The notes under the pieces are model-generated. The model saw only the letters and a list, made by a program, of their open reading frames with translations. It made no database searches and had not been told where the DNA came from. Positions 1-9,502 of a stretch of DNA of 64,000 nucleotides are shown piece after piece. Each line of letters opens with the position of its first letter. Position 1 is the first letter of the stretch. Made by a program: the position numbers and the translations under genes. Location of the stretch: positions 1-64,000 of the forward strand of contig JNJK01000020.1 in the NCBI GenBank assembly GCA_000701625.1, read 5' to 3'. The stretch comes from Lachnospiraceae bacterium MC2017 (GTDB taxonomy: Bacteria > Bacillota > Clostridia > Lachnospirales > Lachnospiraceae).

Positions 1-379
1 GTTCAAATTACCCATGAGCTTCTGCTATAGAAATTAAGCATTGCTCATAACTAACTATACCTCTTTTATCCATCTACGAGAAGTCAAAAAAGAACTTCTT
101 ATAGGTTTGTTAAAGTTACCCTTTTTCATGAATACTACGCTTCTTGAACAGGTTTATACTATAATTATTCTCATTTTGAACAGTTCCATTTATGTAATCT
201 CTTAGATCAACGCCTAAGTGTACAGTTTTTCAAAGTACAATTACCTATTTGCTATGATTGTCCCCTAAAGTAAATGACATTGCGAGTGAACAGTAACCCA
301 AGAGATAAGAACGATCGTGTATTGCGTATATGAATTGCAAATATGCAAGGCAATTGTTATACTTATTTATATGCATAAC
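1..379. other. AT-rich gene-free left edge
   Basis: No reading frame here has a credible ribosome site or recognisable protein family. The stretch is AT-rich with scattered short inverted repeats (for example AGAAGT...ACTTCT near 80-105). It presumably holds the promoter of the toxin-antitoxin pair that follows, but I could not pick a convincing -35/-10 pair. Confidence 0.4.
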
Positions 380-679
380 ATGATATTCGAATGGGACGAA
401 AATAAAGAGCAGGTGAATATAAAAAAACACGGTTTAGATTTTTCAACAGCAGCTCGTGTTTTTTACGATGTGAATCGAATCGAAGTATATGATGACGTTC
501 ATAGTATCAATGAAGATCGATATCGGACAATTGGGACTATAAACGGACATCTTACTATAGTTACAGTTTCATATACTATGAGAGAAAATGAAACAGTCAT
601 CAGATTAATATCTGCACGACTCGCTGAACCTTTGGAAAAGGAGGTATATTACAATGGCATTGATCAGAAAAACTATTGA
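380..679 (+). CDS. brnT: BrnT family type II toxin
   Basis: A 99-residue protein with the BrnT pattern: FEWDENK at the N-terminus, then N..KHGLDF, a VFYD turn, a central RYRTIG segment and a C-terminal IRLISAR block. Characterised BrnT is a RelE-fold ribonuclease that stops translation and is held inactive by BrnA. The ATG at 380 is chosen because the family begins at MIFEWD; in-frame starts further upstream add hydrophobic residues that the family lacks. The antitoxin frame overlaps its 3' end by 26 bp, the usual toxin-first order of this system, which implies translational coupling and joint autoregulation. Full length with no frame damage. Confidence 0.9.
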   Translation: MIFEWDENKEQVNIKKHGLDFSTAARVFYDVNRIEVYDDVHSINEDRYRTIGTINGHLTIVTVSYTMRENETVIRLISARLAEPLEKEVYYNGIDQKNY

Positions 680-980
680 TGTATCGCAACCATTAACTTC
701 GAATCAATTGGATATGTTAAAAAAAGCCAAACAATTGCCTAAATCTTACGATGAAGACAATCCTCCTCTTTCCCCAGACGAACTCTTAAAATTTAAGAGA
801 GTCTCAGAAATGATAGAAGAGGAAAAATCAAAGACAAGAAAGCAGAATATAACTCTTCGTTTATCACCAAGTACTGTAAAAAAAGCGAAGTCTTTAGGTA
901 AAGGTTATACCAGCCTGCTTGCTAAAATTATCGAAACAGCCTTGGATAATCCGGAGCTCATTGAATCAATGATAAAATAA
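654..980 (+). CDS. brnA: BrnA family antitoxin
   Basis: A 108-residue protein whose C-terminal half (about residues 62-105: QNITLRLSPSTVKKAK, then a GYTSLLAKII helix) is the BrnA antitoxin ribbon-helix-helix region. BrnA neutralises BrnT and, with it, represses the pair's promoter. A clear AAGGAGG lies nine bases before the ATG inside the end of brnT. The N-terminal half is lysine-rich and probably forms the BrnT-binding part. No gene follows in the same direction, so this is a free-standing module. Confidence 0.88.
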   Translation: MALIRKTIDVSQPLTSNQLDMLKKAKQLPKSYDEDNPPLSPDELLKFKRVSEMIEEEKSKTRKQNITLRLSPSTVKKAKSLGKGYTSLLAKIIETALDNPELIESMIK

Positions 981-1137
981 ACGTATGCAAGATGTGGTAG
1001 ATTCTTTCGAGCAGTAAAATTTAAAAACATTCCAAATAAAAGCAATATTTTGCCTTTATTCGGAATTTTTTGATGTTTTTAGCTGATTTTCTCCAAATAA
1101 CTCAAAATTTTGCAAGAGATTACCCGTCCCTCTTGGT

Positions 1138-2094
1138 TCATAATAACTTTCCGCTCCGTCTGTAGGGATCGAGGATCGCTGCTGTTCTATAGGGCATGAT
1201 CGGATGGTCTGCGAGCATATTTACCATGAATCTTGCAAAGCGCTCCAAACCACTGAATCTGCGCTTGTCTACCCATGCCATATAGTCATAAACATTGGTA
1301 TATTTATAGGCATGTCGGCCTGCTGCGAGTAACATCATGCATTCAATCTGATTCTTTCCTCCGGTCAGAGCCTGAGCCACGCGGTCTGCGGAATATTCCC
1401 TTGCACGTGAGAGCAACGGCATCAGGACATACGGGCCTATAACCGGAATAAAATTCACGAAAGTATTCCAAAATGTGTAATAAAGCTGTACATGATGAAG
1501 ATAAGCATGACCAAATTCATGAGCCATTACAAAGAAGATCGTGTCAAAATCTTTGTGCTCCATATATGCAATATCTACGATCTCGGCATTTAGCTGAATA
1601 AATACGCGTCCGGGAATCCAGCAGGTAAAGGCGTTCAGCTGTCCATTCATCTGCTGCACATATACTTCCGGAGGTTTGCGCCATCCGAGGAGATATGAAT
1701 ATTCGAGTACTTTTGCGTAGATTTCGGGATAATTATTTTCGGAGACACGGATGCTGTAGGACATCTGATCGGCATATACCTTATACAGCATTACGAGATA
1801 GGTGATTAAAAAAACGACTAAGGCACCGATACCTCCTACAATGCTGAGGATAAATAAGATTATGCCAATGACAACAGCAATCCCCGGTGAACTGTTAGCT
1901 CCTGATTCTTCGAGCAGTTTTTTTAGATCTTCCAAAAGGTTGGTTTCGGATGCTAACTGATGCAGGAGATACCATATGCCAAAGAATCCTGCAATAATAG
2001 TGATGGCATAAAGCGGTATTTCCTTAACGTGTCTGGTTCTTCTTATATCTGACTGTACGCCTTGCGGTGTAAAAAACATTTCTCTCTGATCCAT
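1138..2094 (-). CDS. M48 family membrane zinc metallopeptidase
   Basis: About 318 residues. The zinc site HEFGH lies at residues 192-196 and the third ligand is probably the Glu of REYSAD near 233, the layout of M48 (HtpX/Ste24-like) peptidases. Two or three hydrophobic segments (about 28-46 and 73-103) precede the catalytic domain, so it is a membrane protein with a cytosolic active site, likely for quality control of membrane proteins. The ATG at 2094 is chosen over an upstream TTG because GGGGAG sits seven bases before it. It is monocistronic. The substrate cannot be told from sequence. Confidence 0.85.
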   Translation of the reverse strand: MDQREMFFTPQGVQSDIRRTRHVKEIPLYAITIIAGFFGIWYLLHQLASETNLLEDLKKLLEESGANSSPGIAVVIGIILFILSIVGGIGALVVFLITYLVMLYKVYADQMSYSIRVSENNYPEIYAKVLEYSYLLGWRKPPEVYVQQMNGQLNAFTCWIPGRVFIQLNAEIVDIAYMEHKDFDTIFFVMAHEFGHAYLHHVQLYYTFWNTFVNFIPVIGPYVLMPLLSRAREYSADRVAQALTGGKNQIECMMLLAAGRHAYKYTNVYDYMAWVDKRRFSGLERFARFMVNMLADHPIMPYRTAAILDPYRRSGKLL

Positions 2095-2316
2095 AGTTAT
2101 ACTCCCCAATTATATTATTTAGTATGTAGCTATTACAGATAATCCTGTCATCATAACAATATTAGCACAATTAATTGTAAAGTGACCGGATCAATAGAGG
2201 CGGCAGTTCCACGGGAAGAATAAGCAGTGTTAATGCAAAGTATGTGTTTGACACATTACGGTGAAGGCAGTAGTTCTTCAAAGAAAAAATATAAGACAGC
2301 ACTAAAGGTAAGTTCA

Positions 2317-2374
2317 TAATAATAAACCAGAGGGACGTGGTCAGGTTTATATACCTGTAACCACATCCCTCTGG
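2317..2374 (-). terminator. Rho-independent terminator after alpha-galactosidase
   Basis: A long imperfect inverted repeat (CCAGAGGGA...TCCCTCTGG, arms at 2327-2345 and 2355-2374) ends on the minus strand in a U-rich run (TTTATTATTA). It lies just past the alpha-galactosidase stop. Confidence 0.8.
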
Positions 2375-2392
2375 CTCATTTCCCCCTCATCA

Positions 2393-4594
2393 TCACACTC
2401 TCACAAAGTGTATCTGTCTTGCCTGGTATTCTCCTTTGAAGTCACGAACCGGATATCCTGCGTTCATGAGCTGACTTCCTGTGTAGATCATACCGCTTGT
2501 CTCATCACGGTAAGAAGCATCCTCATCCAGCCCCTCAAGGTTAACATAACGAGATCCAAGATTTCCATGCACATTCAGAGTCACGAGATTTAAGAGTGCC
2601 TCTGACTTATCTTCTGCAACAAACATCCATGCAGCGAGGAGCGCATCTGCCTCCTGCGGATTTGTTAATCTATACATATCTCCTGTATGGATCACATGGC
2701 GATATTTCTTAAAGAGCGCTATCTGCTCTGTAACCTCATGCTTCTCCTCATCAGAAAGAAGTCCGAGATTCAGCTCGTAACCAAATGAACCTGACATGGC
2801 CACGGTTCCACGTGTATTAAATGGTGTCACACGTCCGGTCTGGTGATTCGGTACTGCAGATACATGCGCGCCTACTGTCACAGACGGATATCCAAAGGAT
2901 GTACCATATTGTATATGTATTCTCTCAATAGCATCAGTATTGTCACTGCACCAGATCTGCGGTGTATAGCAGAGCATTCCGGCATCAAAGCGTCCACCGC
3001 CTCCGCTGCATCCTTCTATCAGAAGCTCAGGGTATCTATTACGTAATCTTTCTAATAAATCATAAACACCAAGTACATATCTGTGCGCCACCTCTCCCTG
3101 ACGGTCAGACGGCAGCTCTGCACTATAAAAGTCTGCGATACTTCTGTTAAAATCCCACTTTACATAAATGATGTTTGCGTTATCCAGAACTTCACGCATC
3201 ATTTCAAAAATATGGTCTACAACTTCTTTTCTTGAGAAATCGAGAATAAGCTCGTGACGTCCACGGATCATTGGCTTATTCGGTATCTTAAATACCCAGT
3301 CGGGATGTGCGCGGTAAAGATCACTATCCTCTGAAACCGCTTCCGGCTCAAACCAGAGACCAAATTTCATATCGAGAGCGTTTACACGGTCTGCAACGTC
3401 CTTCATGGTTCCCTTAAGCTTCTTTTCATTTACGACCCAGTCTCCGAGTCCGGACAGATCATCTTCGCGCTTTCCGAACCAGCCGTCATCGAGAACCATC
3501 ATCTCAACGCCAAGCTCTTTCGCCTGTGCAGCGATATCGACGATCTTATCTCCGTCAAATGTAAAGTAAGTCGCTTCCCAGTTATTTATAAGGATCGGAC
3601 GTTCCTTATCTCTCCATGCACCGCGGCAGATATGTTTACGTAAAAATCTGTGAATACGACGGCTAAGAAGACCGAGACCACTTTCGGAATATGTCATCAC
3701 AGCTTCCGGTGCGGTGAAGGTCTCTCCGCTATGAAGGATCCACTCAAAACCTTCCTCCGGAAGTCCAGCTGTCAGGCGAACCATCTCATTCTGATCTTTT
3801 TCTGCATCGATCAGGAAATTTCCGCTATATACAAAATGCACGCCCACAGCTTCGCCGTGCTTTTCATCCGCATCAGGCGTCATAAGGATCGCAAATGGAT
3901 TAAACTGGTGGCTGGATCCGCCTCGTCCCGAATAAGCTGCGATCTTTGCGTGACCTACACGCATCCTGTCGGGCTGACGCTCAAATTCATGACGTCCATG
4001 GAAATACATTACATCCCTGTCTCCCGGCATGCAGTCGAGATTCAGCGACTGGACTTTTTCAAGCTTAACTTCATTACTTCCTTCATTTGTCACAAGAACA
4101 GATCTTGTGATCACATCGTTTTCCGGGAAAACTCCGTAAAGAAGATCTACCTTTAATCCAAGATCTTTATCCTGAAGTGTAACCTTCAGTGTCTGAACCC
4201 CTTCTCCTGATGCATCGTCTGTATATGACGAAGGCAGATTTTCCAATTCATATTTACCGTCTGCGATCTCTGCAGAAACAAAACGAAGATCAACTCCGTC
4301 AGCACCGGTATTTCCCTTTGCGCGGAAGCATACACTTCTGTAGTCTCCGCTTCCGTAGAAAGGATATTCCTGCGGCTGTGCATCGAGGGAATAAACTCTC
4401 TCCATTCCTGCAATGTCCGGATTTCCGGAAAAACCGTGGTCTAAAAATGTCAGCAGATACTCTGCTGAACCGATGATCTTTTTTCCATAATAAAGGTGCA
4501 GGAGATATCCCTTTTTATCTGCGAGCATCTGATACGAAGTATGAGCGGTCTCTATAGTGATAAGACCGCTGTTTTTATCATAAGTGATAGCCAT
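2393..4594 (-). CDS. aga: GH36 alpha-galactosidase
   Basis: A 733-residue cytoplasmic enzyme of glycoside hydrolase family 36, which removes alpha-1,6-galactose from melibiose, raffinose and stachyose. The catalytic nucleophile is Asp481 in YVKWDFN and the acid/base is Asp551 in CSDNTDA. The N-terminal beta-supersandwich, the LDDGWFG motif near 369 and the GLWFEPE strand near 412-418 all fit the tetrameric bacterial enzymes. Length is normal for the family and there is no kinase extension, unlike the bifunctional AgaSK of Ruminococcus gnavus. Its ATG shares one base with the stop of the upstream lacI gene (TAATG), so the two are translationally coupled. No signal peptide, so the substrate must be imported intact, presumably by the ABC transporter encoded just upstream. 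Confidence 0.95.
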   Translation of the reverse strand: MAITYDKNSGLITIETAHTSYQMLADKKGYLLHLYYGKKIIGSAEYLLTFLDHGFSGNPDIAGMERVYSLDAQPQEYPFYGSGDYRSVCFRAKGNTGADGVDLRFVSAEIADGKYELENLPSSYTDDASGEGVQTLKVTLQDKDLGLKVDLLYGVFPENDVITRSVLVTNEGSNEVKLEKVQSLNLDCMPGDRDVMYFHGRHEFERQPDRMRVGHAKIAAYSGRGGSSHQFNPFAILMTPDADEKHGEAVGVHFVYSGNFLIDAEKDQNEMVRLTAGLPEEGFEWILHSGETFTAPEAVMTYSESGLGLLSRRIHRFLRKHICRGAWRDKERPILINNWEATYFTFDGDKIVDIAAQAKELGVEMMVLDDGWFGKREDDLSGLGDWVVNEKKLKGTMKDVADRVNALDMKFGLWFEPEAVSEDSDLYRAHPDWVFKIPNKPMIRGRHELILDFSRKEVVDHIFEMMREVLDNANIIYVKWDFNRSIADFYSAELPSDRQGEVAHRYVLGVYDLLERLRNRYPELLIEGCSGGGGRFDAGMLCYTPQIWCSDNTDAIERIHIQYGTSFGYPSVTVGAHVSAVPNHQTGRVTPFNTRGTVAMSGSFGYELNLGLLSDEEKHEVTEQIALFKKYRHVIHTGDMYRLTNPQEADALLAAWMFVAEDKSEALLNLVTLNVHGNLGSRYVNLEGLDEDASYRDETSGMIYTGSQLMNAGYPVRDFKGEYQARQIHFVRV

Positions 4595-5574
4595 TATGTT
4601 GATTCCCTTTCTACAAGTGATACCTTGAGAATATTTTTTTCAGGAACAACCTGTCCGTTATTCTCTCGAATTATCATATCTACGCCCAGCTCTGCCATTT
4701 CCGTGATAGGCTGGTGGATCGTGGTGATCATAGGTGTTGTATTTCCGGCGATCATAGTGTCATCAAATCCGATGATCTTTATCCTGCCCGGAACATCCAT
4801 CCCCAGCTTCCTGCAAACCTGGATCGTCTGCGCCGCTATGATATCAGAACTACAGAAAATCCCGTCCGTTTCTGGATTCTCTTTCAGAGCTTTTTCAATA
4901 TATTTGTGATATTCCATATTCTGGAAAGATTCCAGTCCGTTATGAATGATGTTTACACTTACACCATTTGTACTGCACACATCACGGAAGCCGTCTTCAC
5001 GTTCATCTGCCGGCATGGCATTTCTGTCCACGCTTCCAAGCATGATGAGATGCCGGCATCCTTTATTTATAAGATGCTCTGCGGCGATAGATCCTCCGGC
5101 ATAGTTGTCACAAAGCACACAACTGGTGCCTCCCTCAATAAATCTCTCTATAGTAACTACCGGGATATTTATCGCTTTTACCTGTTCCGGTCGTACATTT
5201 GAACTGAAAAGCAGGACTCCCGCAAGCTGACTGTTTTCACATAGCTCAAGTATCTGCTTCTCCCGCTCATTATTTCCTGCGGAACTGCTGATAAATACCG
5301 ATAGATTTTTTTCTGCTGCAACTTTTTCTATCTCACTTATCATCTGGGCAAAGTATGGATGCACTATATGCGGTACTATGACGCCTATTGCATCAGCCCG
5401 CCCTTTTGACAGCGTTCTTGCAACGGTATTCGGACGATATGCCAGTTTTTCCATTGCATCATTTACTTTTTTTCGGGTTTTCTCGCTTATATAACCACGA
5501 TTATTTAATACGCGCGATACTGTTTCTACCGCTACGTTGGCTTCCCTTGCCACATCTTTTAACGTAGTTGCCAT
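4594..5574 (-). CDS. LacI-family transcriptional regulator (aga side)
   Basis: A 326-residue LacI/GalR protein. The N-terminal helix-turn-helix (TLKDVAREANVAVETVSRVL, hinge near 50-60) is followed by a periplasmic-binding-protein-like sugar-sensing domain (IGVIVP, GFDD motifs). The second of two adjacent ATGs is chosen: GGAG lies seven bases before it and the family starts MATxKDVA. It is coupled to aga by a one-base overlap and lies downstream of the importer genes, so it is the likely local repressor that responds to an alpha-galactoside or melibiose. Its recognition helix (V-E-TVSR) differs from that of the second LacI protein at 12855 (L-G-TASK), which suggests a different operator. The GTCAAnCGATTGACA sites before the importer are candidates. 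Confidence 0.9.
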   Translation of the reverse strand: MATTLKDVAREANVAVETVSRVLNNRGYISEKTRKKVNDAMEKLAYRPNTVARTLSKGRADAIGVIVPHIVHPYFAQMISEIEKVAAEKNLSVFISSSAGNNEREKQILELCENSQLAGVLLFSSNVRPEQVKAINIPVVTIERFIEGGTSCVLCDNYAGGSIAAEHLINKGCRHLIMLGSVDRNAMPADEREDGFRDVCSTNGVSVNIIHNGLESFQNMEYHKYIEKALKENPETDGIFCSSDIIAAQTIQVCRKLGMDVPGRIKIIGFDDTMIAGNTTPMITTIHQPITEMAELGVDMIIRENNGQVVPEKNILKVSLVEREST

Positions 5575-5951
5575 CATCCGGCTCCATTTCTAAATCTCCC
5601 CTCACACAGGCCAAATTCTCCCGGCGATACGGAAGCATGTGCTTCTCTTACAGTCTATGAGCCGGGTGCGTCATTCATCCGACACTGCCCGGCTCATTAT
5701 ACATTCTTTATTTTTACGATTCTATGTACAATACGTCAGAACTCATTCACATTTTTCAGTCAAAATGTACAAGTTCATGTAACAAGTTAACCCCTGCTGC
5801 TATAACTGTTTATAAGCGTCATGCCCCCACAGCATTTTCCCCATATGCTTATAAGCAGTAAATCTATGTAATCCAACTATAAATACTCCCCATGTATTTA
5901 TCACTATTATTTTAATACCTTCTCCTGCAACAGAGGATTAACGGATCGTTA
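5575..5951. other. Intergenic region between importer permease and lacI
   Basis: It contains an inverted repeat GAGCCGGG...CCCGGCTC (5659-5695) and a smaller one, GAAGCA..TGCTTC (5632-5645). The larger stem could end or attenuate the importer transcript, but there is no U-tract on the minus strand. I see no gene. Whether lacI-aga have their own promoter here or are read through from the importer is open. Confidence 0.45.
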
Positions 5952-6830
5952 TTACTTAACAGCTCCGGCAACCATACCTGCGATGATCTGCTTCTGTAAG
6001 AAGAAGTAGAGGATCAGGATAGGAAGCAGTGTGAGCACGAGCGCTGCCATGATAAGACCATAATCAGAGCTGTATGTTCCGTAGAATGAGTAAGTGGAAA
6101 GCGGCAGTGTGAAAAGAGGCTTCTTTCCAAGAACCAGACTCGGAAGCAGGTAGTCATTCCAGAACTGCATTGCATTCAGGATGACAAGTGTAGCTGTTGT
6201 AGGCTTAAGGAGCGGGAAAACGATCATACGGAATGTCTGGAACTTTCCGCAGCCGTCGATGTATGCAGCTTCTTCAAGAGATCTCGGCACACCACTCTTT
6301 AAGAATCCATTGTACATGAATACTGACATACTCATTGCAAATCCTGTGTGCATGAATATCAGTGAAAGTCTATGATTCAGCATGTTCAGCTGTGCTCCGT
6401 AGATGGAAACCAGCGGGATCATGATCGACTGGAAAGGAATGATCATGGATGCGATCATCATTGCAAAAATAATCTTTCCTATAAGTGAATTTGATCTAAC
6501 AATATAGTAAGCAACCATTGCTGAAAGAGTGATAACAAGAAGGGTTGAAAGTCCTGTGATGAACAGGGAATTTCCAAATGCCTTCAGGAACTCCATCTGC
6601 TTAAATGCTTTTACATAGTTCTCAATTCCAAATCCGCCTGCGCCTACGAGAGCGAACGGATTCTTGATGATATCACGCTTCTCCTTAAAGGAGTTGATGA
6701 TAACCATTGCAAATGGCACCAGATAGAACAGTGCTGCGATTATAAGGAGCGCAAAAGTTGCGATATTGATGATAACTCTTCTTACGCCACCGATCTGATT
6801 TGTATCAAGAGAATTTTTCTGAACTGCCAT
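5952..6830 (-). CDS. msmG: Carbohydrate ABC transporter permease, MalG/MsmG type
   Basis: A 292-residue inner-membrane protein with about six hydrophobic helices. The cytoplasmic EAA loop (EEAAYIDGCGKFQTFRMIVFPL, about 188-210) contacts the ATPase. It is the second permease of a CUT1 oligosaccharide importer. Its ATG shares one base with the stop of the first permease gene (TAATG). No ATPase gene is present in the locus, so a shared MsmK/MsmX-type ATPase encoded elsewhere must energise it, as is common in Firmicutes. Substrate is inferred from the neighbouring alpha-galactosidase and sucrose-type phosphorylase: raffinose-family sugars. Confidence 0.92.
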   Translation of the reverse strand: MAVQKNSLDTNQIGGVRRVIINIATFALLIIAALFYLVPFAMVIINSFKEKRDIIKNPFALVGAGGFGIENYVKAFKQMEFLKAFGNSLFITGLSTLLVITLSAMVAYYIVRSNSLIGKIIFAMMIASMIIPFQSIMIPLVSIYGAQLNMLNHRLSLIFMHTGFAMSMSVFMYNGFLKSGVPRSLEEAAYIDGCGKFQTFRMIVFPLLKPTTATLVILNAMQFWNDYLLPSLVLGKKPLFTLPLSTYSFYGTYSSDYGLIMAALVLTLLPILILYFFLQKQIIAGMVAGAVK

Positions 6831-7729
6831 TATGCTTCAACCTCCCTCTTCTTTCCGAGGTAAACCTGGATACCGGAAATAATAGCAACTACTGCAAAGA
6901 GGAATACTGCCTCTGCCTGACCGATACCATACTTACGAGCTGTGAACGCTTTCTCATATACGTGCATGGCAACGAGTCTTGTGCTGCCGTAAGGTTCACC
7001 ACCTGTCAATGTCAGGTTGATATCGTAAACCATGAATGCTCTTGAAAGAGTAAGGAAGATACAGATAACGAATGAAGGAACCATCAGCGGAAGGATGATA
7101 TCTCTCATTCTTGCCCATCCTGTAGCTCCGTCGATAGAAGCTGCCTCCAGAACATCCTCAGAAATTCCTGTAAATCCTGCGATATAGATAAGCATCATGT
7201 ATCCGGAAAGCTGCCAAACTGTAACGATTACCAGTGTCCAGAAAGCTTTATTCGGATCAGCGAGCCAGGACTTTGACATAAATGCGATTCCTGCGCCTTT
7301 ACCCATCTGAACCAGAACTCTTGAGAATACGAACTGCCAGATAAATCCGAGTACGACACCACCGATCAGGTTAGGAGTGAAGAAACCTGCACGGAAGAAG
7401 TTCTGGCCGGCAAGAATCCTGCCGGAAAGCAGATAACCAAAAATGAAACCAACAATATTGACCAAAAGTACTGACAGGAAAACATACTTAAGAGTCAGGA
7501 CCATCGATGTCCAGAAATCCACGTCCTTAAGGAGCGCGGCATAATTTTCAAAACCAACAATATTTTTAATGGCACCGACACCGTTCCAGTCGGTGAATGT
7601 CAGATAAAAACCATATATAAACGGAACGATTACGACACAAAGAAAGATAAATGTGCCCGGAAATGCGAACATAAAGAAACTTTTTATTTTATCACCGGTT
7701 GTACGTCCAAGAGAATCCATACGATCCAC
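6830..7729 (-). CDS. msmF: Carbohydrate ABC transporter permease, MalF/MsmF type
   Basis: A 299-residue permease with six predicted membrane helices and an EAA loop (LEAASIDGATGWARMRDIIL, about 199-218). It pairs with the following permease to form the channel of a CUT1 importer. It is separated from the binding-protein gene by a 144-bp gap that holds a strong stem-loop, a common arrangement that lets the binding protein be made in excess. Confidence 0.92.
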   Translation of the reverse strand: MDRMDSLGRTTGDKIKSFFMFAFPGTFIFLCVVIVPFIYGFYLTFTDWNGVGAIKNIVGFENYAALLKDVDFWTSMVLTLKYVFLSVLLVNIVGFIFGYLLSGRILAGQNFFRAGFFTPNLIGGVVLGFIWQFVFSRVLVQMGKGAGIAFMSKSWLADPNKAFWTLVIVTVWQLSGYMMLIYIAGFTGISEDVLEAASIDGATGWARMRDIILPLMVPSFVICIFLTLSRAFMVYDINLTLTGGEPYGSTRLVAMHVYEKAFTARKYGIGQAEAVFLFAVVAIISGIQVYLGKKREVEA

Positions 7730-7797
7730 CCTTTCAGATTAGCTGATGTCCGAAATCTTAATTCGGATAACTCCCTACAAAACCTTCTTTTAGATAA

Positions 7798-7825
7798 GGA
7801 TGGGTGGGTATTACCCCACCCATCC
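7798..7825 (-). other. Intercistronic stem-loop between msmE and msmF
   Basis: A perfect 11-bp inverted repeat (GGATGGGTGGG...CCCACCCATCC, six-base loop) lies 50 bp past the binding-protein stop. There is no U-tract on the minus strand, so it is more likely an mRNA-stabilising or partial attenuation hairpin that raises binding protein over permease, as in malE-malF. Confidence 0.7.
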
Positions 7826-7873
7826 GGGATATCCGCAAGGTATCAATTCGGATTTCCCATATTTTTTCAGAAC

Positions 7874-9286
7874 TTAGTTCTGTGCTGCCCAGTAATCAGC
7901 AACTTCCTTAGCAAGACCTGCTCTGTCTGTCTGGCCTGCAACATACTTCTGCATAGAAGCACCTACTACTGACCAGTGATCGGAAGGAGCTACGAAAGAA
8001 GAAGCATATGTGTGGCCTTCGTTCATCTTAGCAACAATATCACGAGAAAGCGGATCAAGAGGAGCTACAGTATTGTTGCTGCAAGCCGGGATAACTGCAC
8101 AGCCTTCAACAAGACCCTTCTGACCAGACTCAGAGTTTACAAGCCAATCGATGAATGCAAGAGCTGCCTGCTGCTGCTCAGGTGTAGACTGCTTACTGTC
8201 AACCATGAGCTGCTTTGTAGGAGATGCCTGCATGGATGTATTTGCAATATCAGATGTATCATTGCCAAGTACGAACGGGATGAAGCCATACTCATCATCT
8301 GTGGATGCGCCTGAATCAGCGAGGTTCGGCCAAGCCCAGTTACCATTCGGCCAGAATGCTGCGTCACCGTCTACAAGGTGCATAGGATCCTCATCATAGA
8401 TTGCTCCGAGCGGATCTTCCTTGTTGTAGTTGTACTCCATGATAACGTCCATTGTGTCAACGAACTGATTGAATCTCTCGTAATCCTCAACCTTCTGAGA
8501 ACCATCCTTAAGAGCTGCCATGATCTTGTCAGCACCTGCTGTTGTTCCATCATATGTATCGTAGATGTAACCGAGCTGGTGAGCACCGAGTGACCAGTCT
8601 TCCTTAGAAAGAACTACCGGATTCTCCATGCCTGCTGCACGAAGCTTCTCACAGATTGCCTTGAAGGAATCAAGAGAGTTGATTGTGGAAGGATCGAACT
8701 CTTCTCCAAGAGCATCTTCGATTGCCTTCTTGCTGTAGATGATGCCGCGACCCTCTACGCAGAACGGGAAGCTGTAAACCTTTCCGTTTACCTTTGTTGT
8801 CATGCTGTCGCAGTACTGGATCCAATCCTGATCGGAAAGGTCAAGACCGTACTCCTCTGCAAGACCGATAACGTCTGTTGTATCAAGAATAGCCATTGTC
8901 GGAGCTGTTCCGGACTGATACATGGAAGTAATCTTTGTATAAGGAACCTCACCTGTACCACAAGCCATAACCTCAAGGTTGATGCCTGTCTCGTCTGTGA
9001 ATGTTGTAGCCAGATCCTCAAGTGCTGTCTGGATCTCACCCTTGGAATTAAGAAGTGTGATCGACTGACCTGCGAGGGCAGATGTATCAATTGTTGTTCC
9101 TGTTGCTCCGCCAGCCTCAGTTGCTGCTGAAGAAGCGCTCTCGCTGCCTGCTGCCTCTGATGCAGGAGCTGCCTCAGATGATCCTGCTGCAGATCCGGAA
9201 TTTGAGCTGCCGCATCCTGCGAGCATTCCAGTTGCCATTGTTGCTGTCAGAAGTACAGCTGCCAGCTTCTTAAGATTTTTTCTCAT
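7874..9286 (-). CDS. msmE: Sugar ABC transporter substrate-binding lipoprotein
   Basis: A 470-residue extracellular binding protein. A basic N-terminus and hydrophobic core end in the lipobox LAGC, with Cys25 as the lipidated residue. A Ser/Ala/Glu-rich linker (about 26-60) follows, then a two-lobed domain of the family 1 solute-binding fold. The ATG at 9286 is chosen because GGGAGGAAA sits just upstream; a longer frame reaching back to 9331 has no ribosome site. It should capture raffinose-family oligosaccharides for the two permeases encoded downstream. Its promoter and two operators are recognisable upstream, so sugar-responsive control by a LacI protein is likely. Confidence 0.92.
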   Translation of the reverse strand: MRKNLKKLAAVLLTATMATGMLAGCGSSNSGSAAGSSEAAPASEAAGSESASSAATEAGGATGTTIDTSALAGQSITLLNSKGEIQTALEDLATTFTDETGINLEVMACGTGEVPYTKITSMYQSGTAPTMAILDTTDVIGLAEEYGLDLSDQDWIQYCDSMTTKVNGKVYSFPFCVEGRGIIYSKKAIEDALGEEFDPSTINSLDSFKAICEKLRAAGMENPVVLSKEDWSLGAHQLGYIYDTYDGTTAGADKIMAALKDGSQKVEDYERFNQFVDTMDVIMEYNYNKEDPLGAIYDEDPMHLVDGDAAFWPNGNWAWPNLADSGASTDDEYGFIPFVLGNDTSDIANTSMQASPTKQLMVDSKQSTPEQQQAALAFIDWLVNSESGQKGLVEGCAVIPACSNNTVAPLDPLSRDIVAKMNEGHTYASSFVAPSDHWSVVGASMQKYVAGQTDRAGLAKEVADYWAAQN

Positions 9287-9373
9287 TTGAAATTTCCTCC
9301 CGCGGCTCTTCGCCGCTAAACACACATACACCGAACTTGAACAACTTGCACATGTTCGTGTCTCAGTGATGCA

Positions 9374-9402
9374 AATATATCATTATGTCTAACATGTGTC
9401 AA
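9374..9402 (-). promoter_or_regulatory. Sigma-70 promoter of the importer operon
   Basis: On the minus strand, TTGACA (9402-9397) and TATATT (9379-9374) are separated by exactly 17 bases. A LacI-type operator overlaps the -35 box. The predicted 5' untranslated region is about 80 nt. Confidence 0.85.
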
Positions 9403-9412
9403 CCGATTGACA
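9397..9412. promoter_or_regulatory. LacI-type operator O1 (importer)
   Basis: TGTCAACCGATTGACA, a 16-bp palindrome with two mismatches and a central CG, covers the -35 box of the importer promoter. This is the position of a steric-block repressor site. Confidence 0.75.
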
Positions 9413-9502
9413 TATAATTCGTCATAATATGCAATATTAGGAGTCGATTTTTGTGAATTTTTTCGGCATATTTGGCATTTATATGTCTGTCATCCGTTTG
9501 AC

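Noticed and set aside
380-980. The toxin-antitoxin pair as part of a larger defence island
   Set aside because: No restriction, nuclease, phage or integrase gene lies nearby; the next gene is an ordinary M48 peptidase.
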